From assembly GCA_964503895.1 (NCBI GenBank), contig CAZDCF010000002.1:1-64000 (forward strand): 64,000 nt of DNA, written 5' to 3'. Each line of letters starts with the position of its first letter. Positions within the stretch are counted from its first letter, which is position 1. The notes under the pieces are model-generated. The model had not been told where the DNA came from and did not search any database. It saw only the letters and a program-made list of their open reading frames with translations. Below are positions 34,073 to 43,166 of the stretch, in pieces. Made by a program: the position numbers and the translations under genes. This stretch comes from Nitronereus sp964503895 (GTDB taxonomy: Bacteria > Nitrospirota > Nitrospiria > Nitrospirales > UBA8639).

Positions 34073-35038
34073 CTACGTACCACAGAGTCGCAGAAGGTCT
34101 CGTTTATTTTTTTGATCTATTTTCCATCTCTGTAATTCATTCCAAAAGGCCCAAGCATGTTGTTTGGTTTCCATCTGCAATCTCACAAGAGCTGTGAGGA
34201 GATAGGCTTTATGCAGAGGTAAATAGTGTTGTTGAAGATATTGAGAGGAATAGGATTTTTGTATAGCTGGTGCCACTGGAATCTTAGGCACGTTTTTTGG
34301 AGTTTTTCTTTCCCAATATCCTTGTAGGCGTTGGATAATGCCAGAGGACCCTTCTTTTTTTGCAATTGCGAATAATCTGTCATTGTGGTTTTTCCAAGTT
34401 GGATATTTGTTTTGAAGATTTTGAACGTACTCTGCAAATTGAGGAAGTTCTTCATTTTCCGAGATGCTAAACTGCTTCAACTCAAGATATGTATTCGTTA
34501 AAGAAAGAACCTCATGAAACGGTCTTGAGTTAGGTGAATTAACTAGCCAATTGAAAGAATGGCCAACTGAAGGATTCAGAGGAGTTACCATGCTGTGTTT
34601 CTTAAGGGCCAGTTGTTTTTCTACTTCAGAGGCAAAATGCCATATGGCAATTTCTTTAGCCAACTTGACCATTTTTTCTTTAATAGGGTCTGGCAATGAA
34701 TATTTCGTTGGTTGTCCGCTTTGAATCTTCTGGTTTAGTGTATTTTGGACAAAAGGTTCCATGATGTCTTTGACAAATGCTTGGGCTTGTTGTTCCGAGG
34801 CAACTATGTGAATTTGTTGTGTGGCGGTCTTAAGAAACTTTTCAAATGATGCTTCTTTAGCATAAAGATGTGGCGGCTCCAATTTGAATCTGGCTCCTTC
34901 GATACTAATCATGCAAAAAACAATTACGCACAATAGGGAAAAGACTGACTTGTTTATAAAATTCGTGGACGGGAGCGTTTCTGACAATCTTAGGTTGAAA
35001 CAGTGTAGGTTCAAAAGAGGAGAGAATTTTGGTGACAT
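34073..35038 (-). CDS. Hypothetical exported helical protein
   Basis: The ATG at 35038 is chosen because the longer frame from 35155 would run 92 bases into the upstream hydrolase gene. Early residues include a hydrophobic signal (FSLLCVIVFCMISIEGA, about 33-49). The rest is helical and rich in Lys, Gln and Trp (YLQQHYLPLHKAYLLTALVRLQME). No family is recognised, although the overall look (helical, exported, charged) is reminiscent of periplasmic chaperone-like proteins. Confidence 0.6.
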   Translation of the reverse strand: MSPKFSPLLNLHCFNLRLSETLPSTNFINKSVFSLLCVIVFCMISIEGARFKLEPPHLYAKEASFEKFLKTATQQIHIVASEQQAQAFVKDIMEPFVQNTLNQKIQSGQPTKYSLPDPIKEKMVKLAKEIAIWHFASEVEKQLALKKHSMVTPLNPSVGHSFNWLVNSPNSRPFHEVLSLTNTYLELKQFSISENEELPQFAEYVQNLQNKYPTWKNHNDRLFAIAKKEGSSGIIQRLQGYWERKTPKNVPKIPVAPAIQKSYSSQYLQQHYLPLHKAYLLTALVRLQMETKQHAWAFWNELQRWKIDQKNKRDLLRLCGT

Positions 35039-35063
35039 GTGGAGCGCAGTCACACGTAGGAAG

Positions 35064-35894
35064 TTAGACTTTGAGGAACTTATCGATAAATGCCACAGTA
35101 CTTGCCCATGCTTGTTTTGCTGATTCCGCATGGTAGGTGTCCGCTCGTGACTCATTAAAGAAACTGTGGGTGGTTCCTGGATAAGAAAGAACCTCTATAT
35201 TCTTTCCTGCATCTTCTGCCGTTTGTTTTAGATCATCAATTTCTTCAGGTGTGACGGTTTCGTCTTTTTCTGCAGCGTGATAGAGAAGTGGGCAATACAT
35301 ATCTTTGATGGGGTCTAGGGGGTTAGGAGGCTTAGCGTAAAAGGCAACTGCCGCACGAAGGCGCTTGCGCCGGCAGGCAAATTTCATGGCCAATGTGCCT
35401 CCAATTCCAAATCCAATGACCGCATGATAATTTCGTCGGGTCTGATCTAGTAGCTCATCTTCGGCAATATTAGTGTTTAACCACTCGCAGCTGGCATGAA
35501 TATCCTGAAGTACGGCATCATGGTCCATCCGTTCAACCAGGGCATTTGCGACTTCTTCATTTGCCGTGATCATGCCGCCTTGTCGTCCGTAAAGGTTAGG
35601 AACTAATACGACGTAGCCCTCACAAGCAAGGCGAATGGCTATTTCCTTAATTTGGCCATTTAGCCCCCATCGCTCATGAAGTAAGACGATTGAAGGGTAT
35701 TTTCCCTGAAACTGATAGCGATTTTCCTGAGGCCAGAAATGAATTCCTTCGACCTGAGGTTCTTTCGGAATTCTGGTGTGGGCGTAGGGATCTACCATAT
35801 TGTCTTTATGGGTGTTAAATTTCCCTTTACTAGAGAAGCTGACGGAGCTAAAACCAACTTGTTCGGGGGAATAAGGTGCCACGTGCTCTGGCAT
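35064..35894 (-). CDS. Dienelactone hydrolase-like alpha/beta hydrolase lacking the usual nucleophile
   Basis: The 276-residue protein matches the dienelactone hydrolase family: IVLLHERWGLNGQIKEIA, YVVLVPNLYG, and the acid and base residues in DETVTPEE and GTTHSFFNE. At the nucleophile elbow the family has G-x-C-x-G-G, but here it reads GFGIGG with codon GGA, so no Cys or Ser is present. It may be inactive or use another mechanism. No signal peptide is seen. A good promoter lies just upstream at 35964-35993. Confidence 0.8.
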   Translation of the reverse strand: MPEHVAPYSPEQVGFSSVSFSSKGKFNTHKDNMVDPYAHTRIPKEPQVEGIHFWPQENRYQFQGKYPSIVLLHERWGLNGQIKEIAIRLACEGYVVLVPNLYGRQGGMITANEEVANALVERMDHDAVLQDIHASCEWLNTNIAEDELLDQTRRNYHAVIGFGIGGTLAMKFACRRKRLRAAVAFYAKPPNPLDPIKDMYCPLLYHAAEKDETVTPEEIDDLKQTAEDAGKNIEVLSYPGTTHSFFNESRADTYHAESAKQAWASTVAFIDKFLKV

Positions 35895-35963
35895 GAGTAT
35901 TTTCTGCTTTCTTTCTGAATTTTCCGCTAAAACTAAAGAGATTAAGTTCTAAGTCAGAAGGCC

Positions 35964-35993
35964 ACTATATCGGCCGCGTCAAAGTCTTGTCAA
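35964..35993 (-). promoter_or_regulatory. Sigma-70 type promoter for the 35894 gene
   Basis: On the minus strand TTGACA (35988-35993) and TATAGT (35964-35969) are separated by 18 bases. Both are close to consensus and point toward the hydrolase start 70 bases downstream. Confidence 0.55.
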
Positions 35994-36096
35994 CGCGACT
36001 TCGATGTTGTTGCGATAAATCAAAGCTAACAAAAACGGTTCGAGATGATAAACAACATGTGGCTTAGTGTGCCGCCTTTTATTGTGAAGTCGACCG

Positions 36097-37269
36097 TTAA
36101 ATTGAATATTCCACAAGCTCGGAATTTTTTAGACTGGTGTCCACCATATCTTGGGTGCATAAACTCTGCTCGGCTTTTTGAATATCTTGGAGGCGACACC
36201 GGGTGTTAGGGTGGGGAGGGACAAAGAGGGTGCAACAATCCTGGTCAGGTTCGATGGACGTTTCAAAAGTTCCAATATTCTGTGCTTCATTAGTAATTTC
36301 AATTTTATCCATTCCAATAAGGGGCCGAAGGATAGGTAGTCTAGGGATTTCGCTCACTACCTGGAGGTTTTCCGGTGTTTGGGAAGCCACTTGTCCCAGA
36401 CTATCGCCAGTGACAAGCCCCCAAGCTTGTTCTTGAGATGCAAGTTGATCAGCGATTCGCATCATCATACGTCGATACAAAACTATGCGAAGGGGAGCCG
36501 GGGATTCTAGGACAATGTGGCGTTGAATTTCTCCAAAAGGTACCAGAAAGAGTCGAGAGTAGTGCTGATAGTGTGTTAATTGTTTCGCAAGATCTCGAAC
36601 CTTATCCTCAGATTCTCGTGAAAGATACGGGCGACCGTGGAAATGGACAAACGTGACCTTGGATCCTCGTTTCATCATCCGATAAGCAGCAACAGGCGAA
36701 TCAATCCCGCCTGATAACAGGCACACCACTTTTCCACTCATTCCCGTAGGAAGACCGCCAGGTCCTGGTTCGCGATTCATGGAAAAATAGGCTGTATGGT
36801 CGACAATTTCGATGAAAATCGTGAGATCTGGAGCATTCAACCGTACGGGAGTTCCAGTTCTCTCATGAATATAGGCGCCCACTTCTCGATTCATTTCGAC
36901 AGAAGTTTTGCTAAATCGTTTGTCACCCCGTTTTGTTGTTACTCGAAAGGTATTAAAGGGTTTGGCAGGTAAGTTTTTTTCAATGGCCTCGCAGAGCGGA
37001 ATAAAATCAGGTGAATCATAATTAATGGGAATTGAGTGGGCTTGAGCAAAATTGACGACGCCAAAGGTATGCCGAATTCCATCCTGGATGATTTTCCAGG
37101 GGATATCATCAGGATAATTGATTCGTATTCTTCCGGGAAGCGACTGGACATAAATGTCCTTCACTTGACGCAAGGCACTGCCAAGATTTTGAACTAACCG
37201 TTGAACGAAAAATCCACGGTTGCCGCCTTTAAGTGCAATTTCATGATAATGCACGAGAGCGCAAGGCAT
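36097..37269 (-). CDS. thiI: tRNA 4-thiouridine synthase ThiI (without rhodanese domain)
   Basis: The 390-residue protein has an N-terminal ferredoxin-like part with LVHYHEIALKGGNRGFF, a THUMP domain (about 60-165), and the adenylating PP-loop CLLSGGIDSPVAAYRMMKRG (about 183-202). The C-terminus contains DQDCCTLFVPPHPNTR. The C-terminal rhodanese domain of E. coli ThiI is absent, as in many bacteria. It thiolates U8 of tRNA and can contribute to thiazole synthesis. Its ATG overlaps the trxB stop codon by one base. Confidence 0.92.
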   Translation of the reverse strand: MPCALVHYHEIALKGGNRGFFVQRLVQNLGSALRQVKDIYVQSLPGRIRINYPDDIPWKIIQDGIRHTFGVVNFAQAHSIPINYDSPDFIPLCEAIEKNLPAKPFNTFRVTTKRGDKRFSKTSVEMNREVGAYIHERTGTPVRLNAPDLTIFIEIVDHTAYFSMNREPGPGGLPTGMSGKVVCLLSGGIDSPVAAYRMMKRGSKVTFVHFHGRPYLSRESEDKVRDLAKQLTHYQHYSRLFLVPFGEIQRHIVLESPAPLRIVLYRRMMMRIADQLASQEQAWGLVTGDSLGQVASQTPENLQVVSEIPRLPILRPLIGMDKIEITNEAQNIGTFETSIEPDQDCCTLFVPPHPNTRCRLQDIQKAEQSLCTQDMVDTSLKNSELVEYSI

Positions 37270-38186
37270 TATTCTTCTGCCTCCAAAAAACGTTCGGTAT
37301 CAATGGCTGCCATGCATCCAGTGCCAGCAGCGGTGATGGCTTGCCGGTAATGAGAGTCTTGGACATCACCTGCAGCAAACACACCTGGTACATTGGTGGC
37401 TGTGCCATGCGAGGTTTTAATATATCCATTCTCATCTGTATCAACTTGGCCCTTGAAAATTTGAGTATTAGGGGTGTGGCCAATAGCTACAAATATTCCC
37501 TTGCAATCTAGAATATTAAATTCATTAGTTACTGTATCTCGAAGACGAATCCCAGTGACCACATCGTCTCCCAATATTTCATCGGGAATAGCATTCCACC
37601 GAAATGAGAGTTTTTCATTTTTCATGGCTTTATCTTGCATGATCTTAGATGCGCGGAGTTTGTCTCGGCGATGAATTACGGTGACGTGACTGGCGAATTT
37701 GGTTAGAAATGTAGCTTCTTCCATGGCGCTATCACCACCACCAATTACTGCAATAGGTTGGCCTCGAAAAAAGAATCCATCGCATGTGGCGCAGGTTGAA
37801 ACCCCATGGCCAAGAAGTCGGTTTTCTGATTCTAGACCCAAGAGGTTAGCAGAAGCCCCGGTAGAAATGATAATCGATTTGGCTTCGATGGTTTCCTCAT
37901 CATTGACAGTTATAGAAAATGGACGGCGGCTAAGGTCTACCTTGGTTACATCAGCGGTCTGAAAGGTTGTGCCAAACCGTTCTGCCTGTGCGCGCATATC
38001 TTGAATTAACTGTGGCCCCATTATCCCAGTGGGAAAACCAGGAAAGTTTTCAACATCGGTGGTTAAGGTAAGCTGACCTCCAGCTTGAGAACCTTCATAC
38101 ATTAATGGTGAAAGGTTAGCCCGAGCCGCGTAAATCGCTGCCGTGAGTCCCGCTGGACCTGATCCAATAATAACGACATTGTACAT
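37269..38186 (-). CDS. trxB: Thioredoxin reductase
   Basis: The 305-residue flavoprotein has the FAD motif GSGPAGLTAAIYAARA, the redox pair CATC (Cys132, Cys135), the NADPH motif GGGDSAMEEA, and VFAAGDVQDSHYRQ near the C-terminus. It reduces thioredoxin with NADPH. It is translationally coupled to thiI, whose sulfur transfer needs a reductant. Confidence 0.95.
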   Translation of the reverse strand: MYNVVIIGSGPAGLTAAIYAARANLSPLMYEGSQAGGQLTLTTDVENFPGFPTGIMGPQLIQDMRAQAERFGTTFQTADVTKVDLSRRPFSITVNDEETIEAKSIIISTGASANLLGLESENRLLGHGVSTCATCDGFFFRGQPIAVIGGGDSAMEEATFLTKFASHVTVIHRRDKLRASKIMQDKAMKNEKLSFRWNAIPDEILGDDVVTGIRLRDTVTNEFNILDCKGIFVAIGHTPNTQIFKGQVDTDENGYIKTSHGTATNVPGVFAAGDVQDSHYRQAITAAGTGCMAAIDTERFLEAEE

Positions 38187-38335
38187 GTGAAAATCCTTCG
38201 TTTGAAGATGAACGATTTAACGATTTCGTATATTGTTTGTCATGATGCCGATTTGATCAACCTTCTTAAAAGGTCTTGTGAGAATTTTAGGAGGAAGGGA
38301 ATATGAGTTGCTTCTTTGGTTACTATGAGTGGTTT

Positions 38336-38959
38336 TTATGCTTGTTCTGATAGCTCCTTATAAAGCTTAGCGATCTGTCTGCGTAGTCGTGTGGGAGATA
38401 GCGTTCCATCAATTAAAATGTCCGCAAATTGTTTTTTTTCCCGCAAGGGAAGTTGGCCTCGAATTCGGACAAGTGCTTCTTCCTTTGAGATACTATCTCG
38501 TTTGCAAGCTCTTTTAATTTGAATGTCTTGGTTAGCAGTAACCAGGATGACGTGGTCCATACGTTCATGGGCATTGGCCTCAATTAGTAGGGCAGCATCA
38601 TAAATAATAACTGCATTAGGGTGTTTTTTGGTAATAGCTTTGGTGATTCTAATCTGTTCGCGAGCTACCCGAGGATGAACTATTCGGTTTAGAATTTTTA
38701 GCTTCTGAGGATGACCAAAAACCAGAGCGGCCAATGCCTCTCTATTTAAAACTTTGTCAGAATGGAGAATTGTCTTGCCAAAAACTGCCACTATATCTCT
38801 CCAGGCAACTCGACCCGGTTGTACTACTGTTCGGGCAATTTGATCGGCATCGATTATATCAGCGCCACATTGTTGAAATATTTTGGCTACGGTGGTTTTC
38901 CCTGAAGCTAATCCTCCTGTCAGACCGACCAAAATCATAGGTGGGTATAGTAACGGCAT
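38336..38959 (-). CDS. coaE: Dephospho-CoA kinase
   Basis: The P-loop LTGGLASGKTTVA, followed by ADIIDADQIARTVVQPG and RVAREQIRITK, identifies CoaE, which performs the last step of CoA synthesis. The open frame extends to 39061, but the family starts a few residues before MILVGLTGG, so ATG at 38959 or 38938 is likely. The C-terminal helix matches the usual length of about 200 residues. Confidence 0.9.
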   Translation of the reverse strand: MPLLYPPMILVGLTGGLASGKTTVAKIFQQCGADIIDADQIARTVVQPGRVAWRDIVAVFGKTILHSDKVLNREALAALVFGHPQKLKILNRIVHPRVAREQIRITKAITKKHPNAVIIYDAALLIEANAHERMDHVILVTANQDIQIKRACKRDSISKEEALVRIRGQLPLREKKQFADILIDGTLSPTRLRRQIAKLYKELSEQA

Positions 38960-39089
38960 TTTTGCTGAACGTCGAGGGGGCAACACAAATTTACGAATTG
39001 TAGAAAACTTGACCGTGAATCGAAACTTCCTGTATGTGCGTAAGGATTGTGTAGAATGCATTAAGACTAAGGACTAAGAAATCCACTCA

Positions 39090-40127
39090 ATGAAGCCATC
39101 CCTGGTAATAAAAATCCTCATAATGTGCTGTACTTTGTGGTGGCTTCCTGGCTTAGTATGGGCTCAAGAAGCCGCTCAGTCTTCTAGTGCCAAAATATCT
39201 AGTGGAGCGACCTGGGTGGTGGCCTTAGATGGAACTGGGCAGTTTATGTCTATTCAGGAGGCTATTGATCAGTCTCATAGCGGAGATACCATTATCATTA
39301 AACCTGGAAAATATGCTGAAGACGTTACAGTTCATAGTAAGGAAAGGCTAAAAGTCATTGGTGCGGGGATAAAGAAAGTTTTTATCGCTGGGCTCAATCG
39401 TGTTGGGACGTTACACATTGGAAAATGGCCGTATGGCGCTACCAATGTGGAGATTAGTGGGATGACGATTCAGCAACACGGCGGTCTTGGAGTGGGTATT
39501 TTTAATGGCTCTGGTGTAACGCTTCGTGATATTCATGTAAATGGGCTTATTTTTGGGCAACAAGTCCAAAACGTCCGTATTGAGAATTGTATTGTCGGGG
39601 GCAGTGAAACTACAGGAATGGCCTTTGCGGATTCAGAAGCCACTCTTGTTAGAAATTTTATTCACGATAATGATCATGGGGTATCTATTGGTGGGACCTC
39701 AAAGGTTAAACTTACACAGAATGTGATCACGAGAAGTTTGTTTGAAGCGGTTTTGGTCGGGGACAAAGGACAGGCGAGTTTGGTCCAGAATACTTTGGTT
39801 AAGAATGGCGGCGGGGTTCGATTTAAAGACGAATCATTAGGAGAAATTCGTGGGAATATTATAAGTGATTCAAAAGTGGGTATAGCCTACTTATCAGAAA
39901 CCAATATTACGAGATCGCATAATGCCTTTCATAATAATGGGGCCCATGAGCAAATTAATGGAATGACGCCCCCCGCTAAGTCAGCTAAAAGTTCCACCAC
40001 TGACCTTTATATTGAGCCACGATTTGTAGGTCCAGACAGTGGGGATTTCCGCTTAAGAAATGATTCACCCCTTCTGGGCATCGGCGGTTTTGCTTATATC
40101 GGAGCTCTTGAACCGTTAAGTAAATAA
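39090..40127 (+). CDS. Exported right-handed parallel beta-helix protein
   Basis: The 345-residue protein has a signal peptide (cleavage near LVWAQ). Then comes GTGQFMSIQEAIDQSHSGDTIIIKPGKYAEDV, the classic entry to pectate-lyase-like or NosD-like beta-helices, followed by multiple turns with Asn and Gly ladders (NVEISGMTI, NVRIENCIVGGSETTG, KVKLTQNVITRSL). No catalytic residues can be assigned. It may bind carbohydrate or act as a surface scaffold. Confidence 0.75.
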   Translation: MKPSLVIKILIMCCTLWWLPGLVWAQEAAQSSSAKISSGATWVVALDGTGQFMSIQEAIDQSHSGDTIIIKPGKYAEDVTVHSKERLKVIGAGIKKVFIAGLNRVGTLHIGKWPYGATNVEISGMTIQQHGGLGVGIFNGSGVTLRDIHVNGLIFGQQVQNVRIENCIVGGSETTGMAFADSEATLVRNFIHDNDHGVSIGGTSKVKLTQNVITRSLFEAVLVGDKGQASLVQNTLVKNGGGVRFKDESLGEIRGNIISDSKVGIAYLSETNITRSHNAFHNNGAHEQINGMTPPAKSAKSSTTDLYIEPRFVGPDSGDFRLRNDSPLLGIGGFAYIGALEPLSK

Positions 40128-40187
40128 CTCCTTTAAATAGGAAATCCCTCAATCTTCAACAGGCATTGTCTTCAGTTTTTCATAATG

Positions 40188-40856
40188 TCAAACCGGCCAT
40201 TGTTCTTCTCGCCAAGCCATGTCCCAAAACATCCATTCATACCGGGAACTTGTCAGGAAGATATCGATCATTCGGCGCTTTTCCACTTTTCCAGCTGCCT
40301 TAGCTTCTCGATCAACGAGCGTTCGCATCCAATGGGTGACCTCAGCGAACTCGGGTGAACCATATAGTAATAACCAATCTCGGTAAGGATGTTTGGGAGA
40401 GGGTTCTCCTTTGCGAAGGAGGTGCTGGCCAACCACGCAATAGACCCATGCGCAGGGAAGAGCGACCACGGTCAGTTCAGCAAGGGTGCCAGTTTGGGCC
40501 ACGCTTCTCATATGTCGGCAGTAGGCATAATTTGTGGGAGAAAGAGGAGTTGACCTCATAGCCTTAGGAGAAAGCTTCCATTGTTTTCCGTAGGTTTCAT
40601 GTAGTCCACGTTCAACGATAATAGTTTCTTCAACAAGTTTGGCAAAATGCAGGGCGGTATCGGGGTCATGAGCTCGATTTGCCCCTAGCGCAAAGACTCG
40701 AGCGAGTTCTTCTAAATACCGGGCATCCTGAAGAATATAATAACGAAATTTTTGGGTTGGCAGAGTGCCCTGGCCAAGGGCCCTCACAAAGGGGTGCTTC
40801 AATTGAGCATCCCAAATAGCCTGTGCACGTTTTCGTAATTGATTAGTAAAACTCAC
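40188..40856 (-). CDS. tenA: TenA family protein (thiaminase II / aminopyrimidine hydrolase-like)
   Basis: The protein is all-helical and matches TenA: HPFVRALGQGTLPTQKFRYYILQDARYL, the catalytic Cys in VALPCAWVY, and YRDWLLLYGSPEF. The TenA group salvages the pyrimidine of degraded thiamine. The GTG at 40856 has AGGGAGG six bases upstream and is a better start than the ATG at 40928, which lacks one. It is distant from thiE (30357). Confidence 0.88.
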   Translation of the reverse strand: MSFTNQLRKRAQAIWDAQLKHPFVRALGQGTLPTQKFRYYILQDARYLEELARVFALGANRAHDPDTALHFAKLVEETIIVERGLHETYGKQWKLSPKAMRSTPLSPTNYAYCRHMRSVAQTGTLAELTVVALPCAWVYCVVGQHLLRKGEPSPKHPYRDWLLLYGSPEFAEVTHWMRTLVDREAKAAGKVEKRRMIDIFLTSSRYEWMFWDMAWREEQWPV

Positions 40857-41179
40857 AAGCAACCTCCCTAGATTGGCTTTGTTTGGACTAATGTTGGAAT
40901 GAGCATTGTGCTGCCATCGCAAATCCACACAAATTTAGCGTATCCTATTTTAAGGGCGGAGGAAAGTATGGATTGAGCTGACCTAAACTCAATTTTAGCC
41001 GAAGATAAGCTGATAGCTTATCCTATCTTTTTCATCAACTTACCTCCACGTTGTTTAAAAAGTTTGCGTAAACTATTTGTTAATGGCTATTACATTTTCC
41101 TTTGTAATGGTAGTGTTGTGGCGGGTGCATAGCGAGCATTCCCATTTTTTATAAGCAGAAGGTAGTAAAGGAGATACCC
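40857..41179. other. Divergent tenA-cinA gap with a two-codon ORF
   Basis: On the plus strand GGAGG (40958-40962) precedes ATG-GAT-TGA at 40968-40976. This is a complete ribosome-binding site followed by a two-codon frame. A terminator-like hairpin follows at 41004-41029. The cinA start is 204 bases after the mini-frame. I see no strong promoter. Confidence 0.4.
41004..41029 (+). terminator. Intrinsic terminator-like hairpin upstream of cinA
   Basis: GATAAGCT (41004-41011), loop GAT, and AGCTTATC (41015-41022) form a perfect 8-bp stem followed by CTATCTTTTT on the plus strand. No plus-strand gene ends here, so it may be an attenuator of the cinA transcript or end a small RNA. Confidence 0.5.
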
Positions 41180-42472
41180 TTGATCAAAGCTGAAATCATT
41201 GCCGTGGGGTCTGAGTTATTACTTGGGGGGCGGACAGATATGAATTCTGTGTTCCTTGCGGAATTATTGGCCCAGGAGGGAATTGAAGTCCGTTTTAAGA
41301 CTGTGGTCGGCGATGATATTAAAGATATATGTGCAGCTATCTCTCAAGCCTCGGAACGTGCGAGGGTAGTTATGGTTACAGGAGGTCTCGGGCCTACGGT
41401 TGATGATTTGACGCGGGAGGCAGTTGCGAAACTAACTAGAAATTCTTTGAGGTTTCGCTCTAAGGTTTTTCGTTCTATAGAGGCTCGTTTTAGAGCAGCT
41501 GGAAAGACTATTTCAGAAAACCAGCGTAGACAGGCATTTCTGCCAATAGGCTCAGATGTGCTTCAGAACCTTGTAGGAACGGCACCGGGCTTTTCTATAA
41601 AATGGAAGCGTTCGCAAATCTTTTGCCTGCCAGGTGTAAGTCACGAGGCACGGGCAATGTTTATGGAATCGGTACTTCCCATTCTGATTAAGGGAAAATT
41701 AGTAGAGGAGGCCATTGAAAGTCGTTTCATTCACACCTTTGGACTGATTGAAGGAGCTATTGATGAGAAAGTGAAAGGTATTGTAACTGAGGCGAGCGAC
41801 ATTCGTTTGGGGATGCTGGCATCGCCACTAGGGGTTTCAGTTTCTCTGACAAGAAATAATTTTTTTGATGCTAAAAACACCAATGTACAAGACAGTAATA
41901 GAATATATAATAAAGTATTACTTGAAGTTTACTTGAAGAAAATCTCAAGTAAATTAGACTATCATGTCTTCGGATTTGATGGCCAAACTATGGAGCAAAT
42001 TATCGGAGATACGCTAGCTTCTCGTGGTTTAAAACTGGCACTAGCTGAAAGTTGTACGGGTGGTTTAATCGGCCATCGACTAACCGAAGTGGCAGGAAGT
42101 TCTAGGTATGTTGATAGAGGAGTTTTATGTTATAGCAATCAGGCTAAGATAGATTTGGTAGGTGTTCCCAAGTCCTTACTGTTGAAATTTGGGGCTGTCA
42201 GTGGCCAAGTTGCGAAGGCCATGGCTCAGGGAATTCGAAAGCAAAGTTCAGTGGATATAGGGCTAAGTGTTACGGGAATTGCGGGGCCGAGGGGAGGTAC
42301 TAAAGCTAAGCCCGTGGGTTTGGTTTTCGTGGGACTTGCCACTCCCCAAAAAATTTACACGAAGGAATTTCGGTTTCATGGCGATCGATCCACAATTAAA
42401 CTTCAGTCGTCGCAAGGCGCCCTCGATGTCCTCAGAAGGTGGTTGTTTGATTTGCCCATTACTGATGAGTGA
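41180..42472 (+). CDS. cinA: CinA family protein (molybdopterin-like domain plus nicotinamide-nucleotide amidase)
   Basis: The 430-residue protein has the N-terminal MoeA-like COG1058 domain (AEIIAVGSELLLGGRTDMNS, MVTGGLGPTVDDLTREAV). Its C-terminal PncC domain has LALAESCTGGLIGHRLTEVAGSSRYVDRGVLCYSNQAK and SVTGIAGPRGGT. It recycles NMN and is historically linked to competence. The TTG start is supported by AAGGAG. thpR and recA follow on the same strand. Confidence 0.93.
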   Translation: MIKAEIIAVGSELLLGGRTDMNSVFLAELLAQEGIEVRFKTVVGDDIKDICAAISQASERARVVMVTGGLGPTVDDLTREAVAKLTRNSLRFRSKVFRSIEARFRAAGKTISENQRRQAFLPIGSDVLQNLVGTAPGFSIKWKRSQIFCLPGVSHEARAMFMESVLPILIKGKLVEEAIESRFIHTFGLIEGAIDEKVKGIVTEASDIRLGMLASPLGVSVSLTRNNFFDAKNTNVQDSNRIYNKVLLEVYLKKISSKLDYHVFGFDGQTMEQIIGDTLASRGLKLALAESCTGGLIGHRLTEVAGSSRYVDRGVLCYSNQAKIDLVGVPKSLLLKFGAVSGQVAKAMAQGIRKQSSVDIGLSVTGIAGPRGGTKAKPVGLVFVGLATPQKIYTKEFRFHGDRSTIKLQSSQGALDVLRRWLFDLPITDE

Positions 42473-42481
42473 TGTGTTCGC

Positions 42482-43057
42482 ATGAGTTTACGGACGTTTT
42501 TAGCTATTGATCTTCCTTCCCGTCTCCTGGACAGCATTGTGAAAAAACAACAGGCCATGAAGCCTGAATTGCCTTTTATTACTTGGGTTAAATCAGAAAA
42601 TTTACACCTTACATTGAAGTTCCTAGGTGACACTCCGGAAAGTAAAATCTCCGAACTCCAACAAGTCGTGGCTAAGGTTGTTAAAGGGATAGAACCCTTT
42701 GTAATCAACCTCCGAGGCTTTGGCGTATTTCCTGACAAACGGGCACCGCGTACATTGTGGATAGGAATTGAAGGGGACTTAGAGGTATTGCTTGATCTTA
42801 CCAAGAAGATAGAAATCGAAGTCAACCAGCTGGGCTTTCCTCCGGAAGGCAAGCCCTTTCGTCCCCACCTCACATTAGCGCGAATTAAAAAAAACCAACG
42901 AGCTACGGGGGAAGCTATTGAGAAAGCTAGTATGCTTGCGGATCCTTTTATTTTTGGCAGTCTGTTGGTTGAGCAAGTCACGTTATGGAAAAGCGAACTC
43001 CGACCGACTGGGTCGGTGTACACTAAACTTTGGGCCGTATCTTTGGCCATTTCCTGA
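42482..43057 (+). CDS. thpR: RNA 2',3'-cyclic phosphodiesterase
   Basis: The 191-residue protein is a 2H phosphoesterase with two His-x-Thr motifs, HLTLKFLG (about 41-48) and HLTLARIKK. It opens 2',3'-cyclic phosphates on RNA. It starts 9 bases after cinA and precedes recA, a common order. Confidence 0.92.
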   Translation: MSLRTFLAIDLPSRLLDSIVKKQQAMKPELPFITWVKSENLHLTLKFLGDTPESKISELQQVVAKVVKGIEPFVINLRGFGVFPDKRAPRTLWIGIEGDLEVLLDLTKKIEIEVNQLGFPPEGKPFRPHLTLARIKKNQRATGEAIEKASMLADPFIFGSLLVEQVTLWKSELRPTGSVYTKLWAVSLAIS

Positions 43058-43096
43058 ATAATTTCCTGGTTTCCTTATTCTCATCCAAAAAGATCA

Positions 43097-43125
43097 TTGG
43101 CCTCTACTGTCGAATTCAGTATGAT
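43097..43125 (+). promoter_or_regulatory. recA promoter overlapped by a TACTG-N7-CAGTA dyad
   Basis: TTGGCC (43097-43102), a 17-base spacer and TATGAT (43120-43125) form a promoter 41 bases before the recA ATG. TACTG (43105-43109) and CAGTA (43117-43121) form an inverted repeat over the spacer and -10, where a LexA-type repressor would bind. LexA binding sites differ between phyla, so this is a candidate only. Confidence 0.5.
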
Positions 43126-43166
43126 AGGCGCGCACTGGGTTCATCTTCTTAATTTTAGGAGGCGTT

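Noticed and set aside
40929..41179. TPP riboswitch upstream of tenA
   Set aside because: I looked for the conserved CTGAGA and ACCTGATCTGG-type cores and saw neither.
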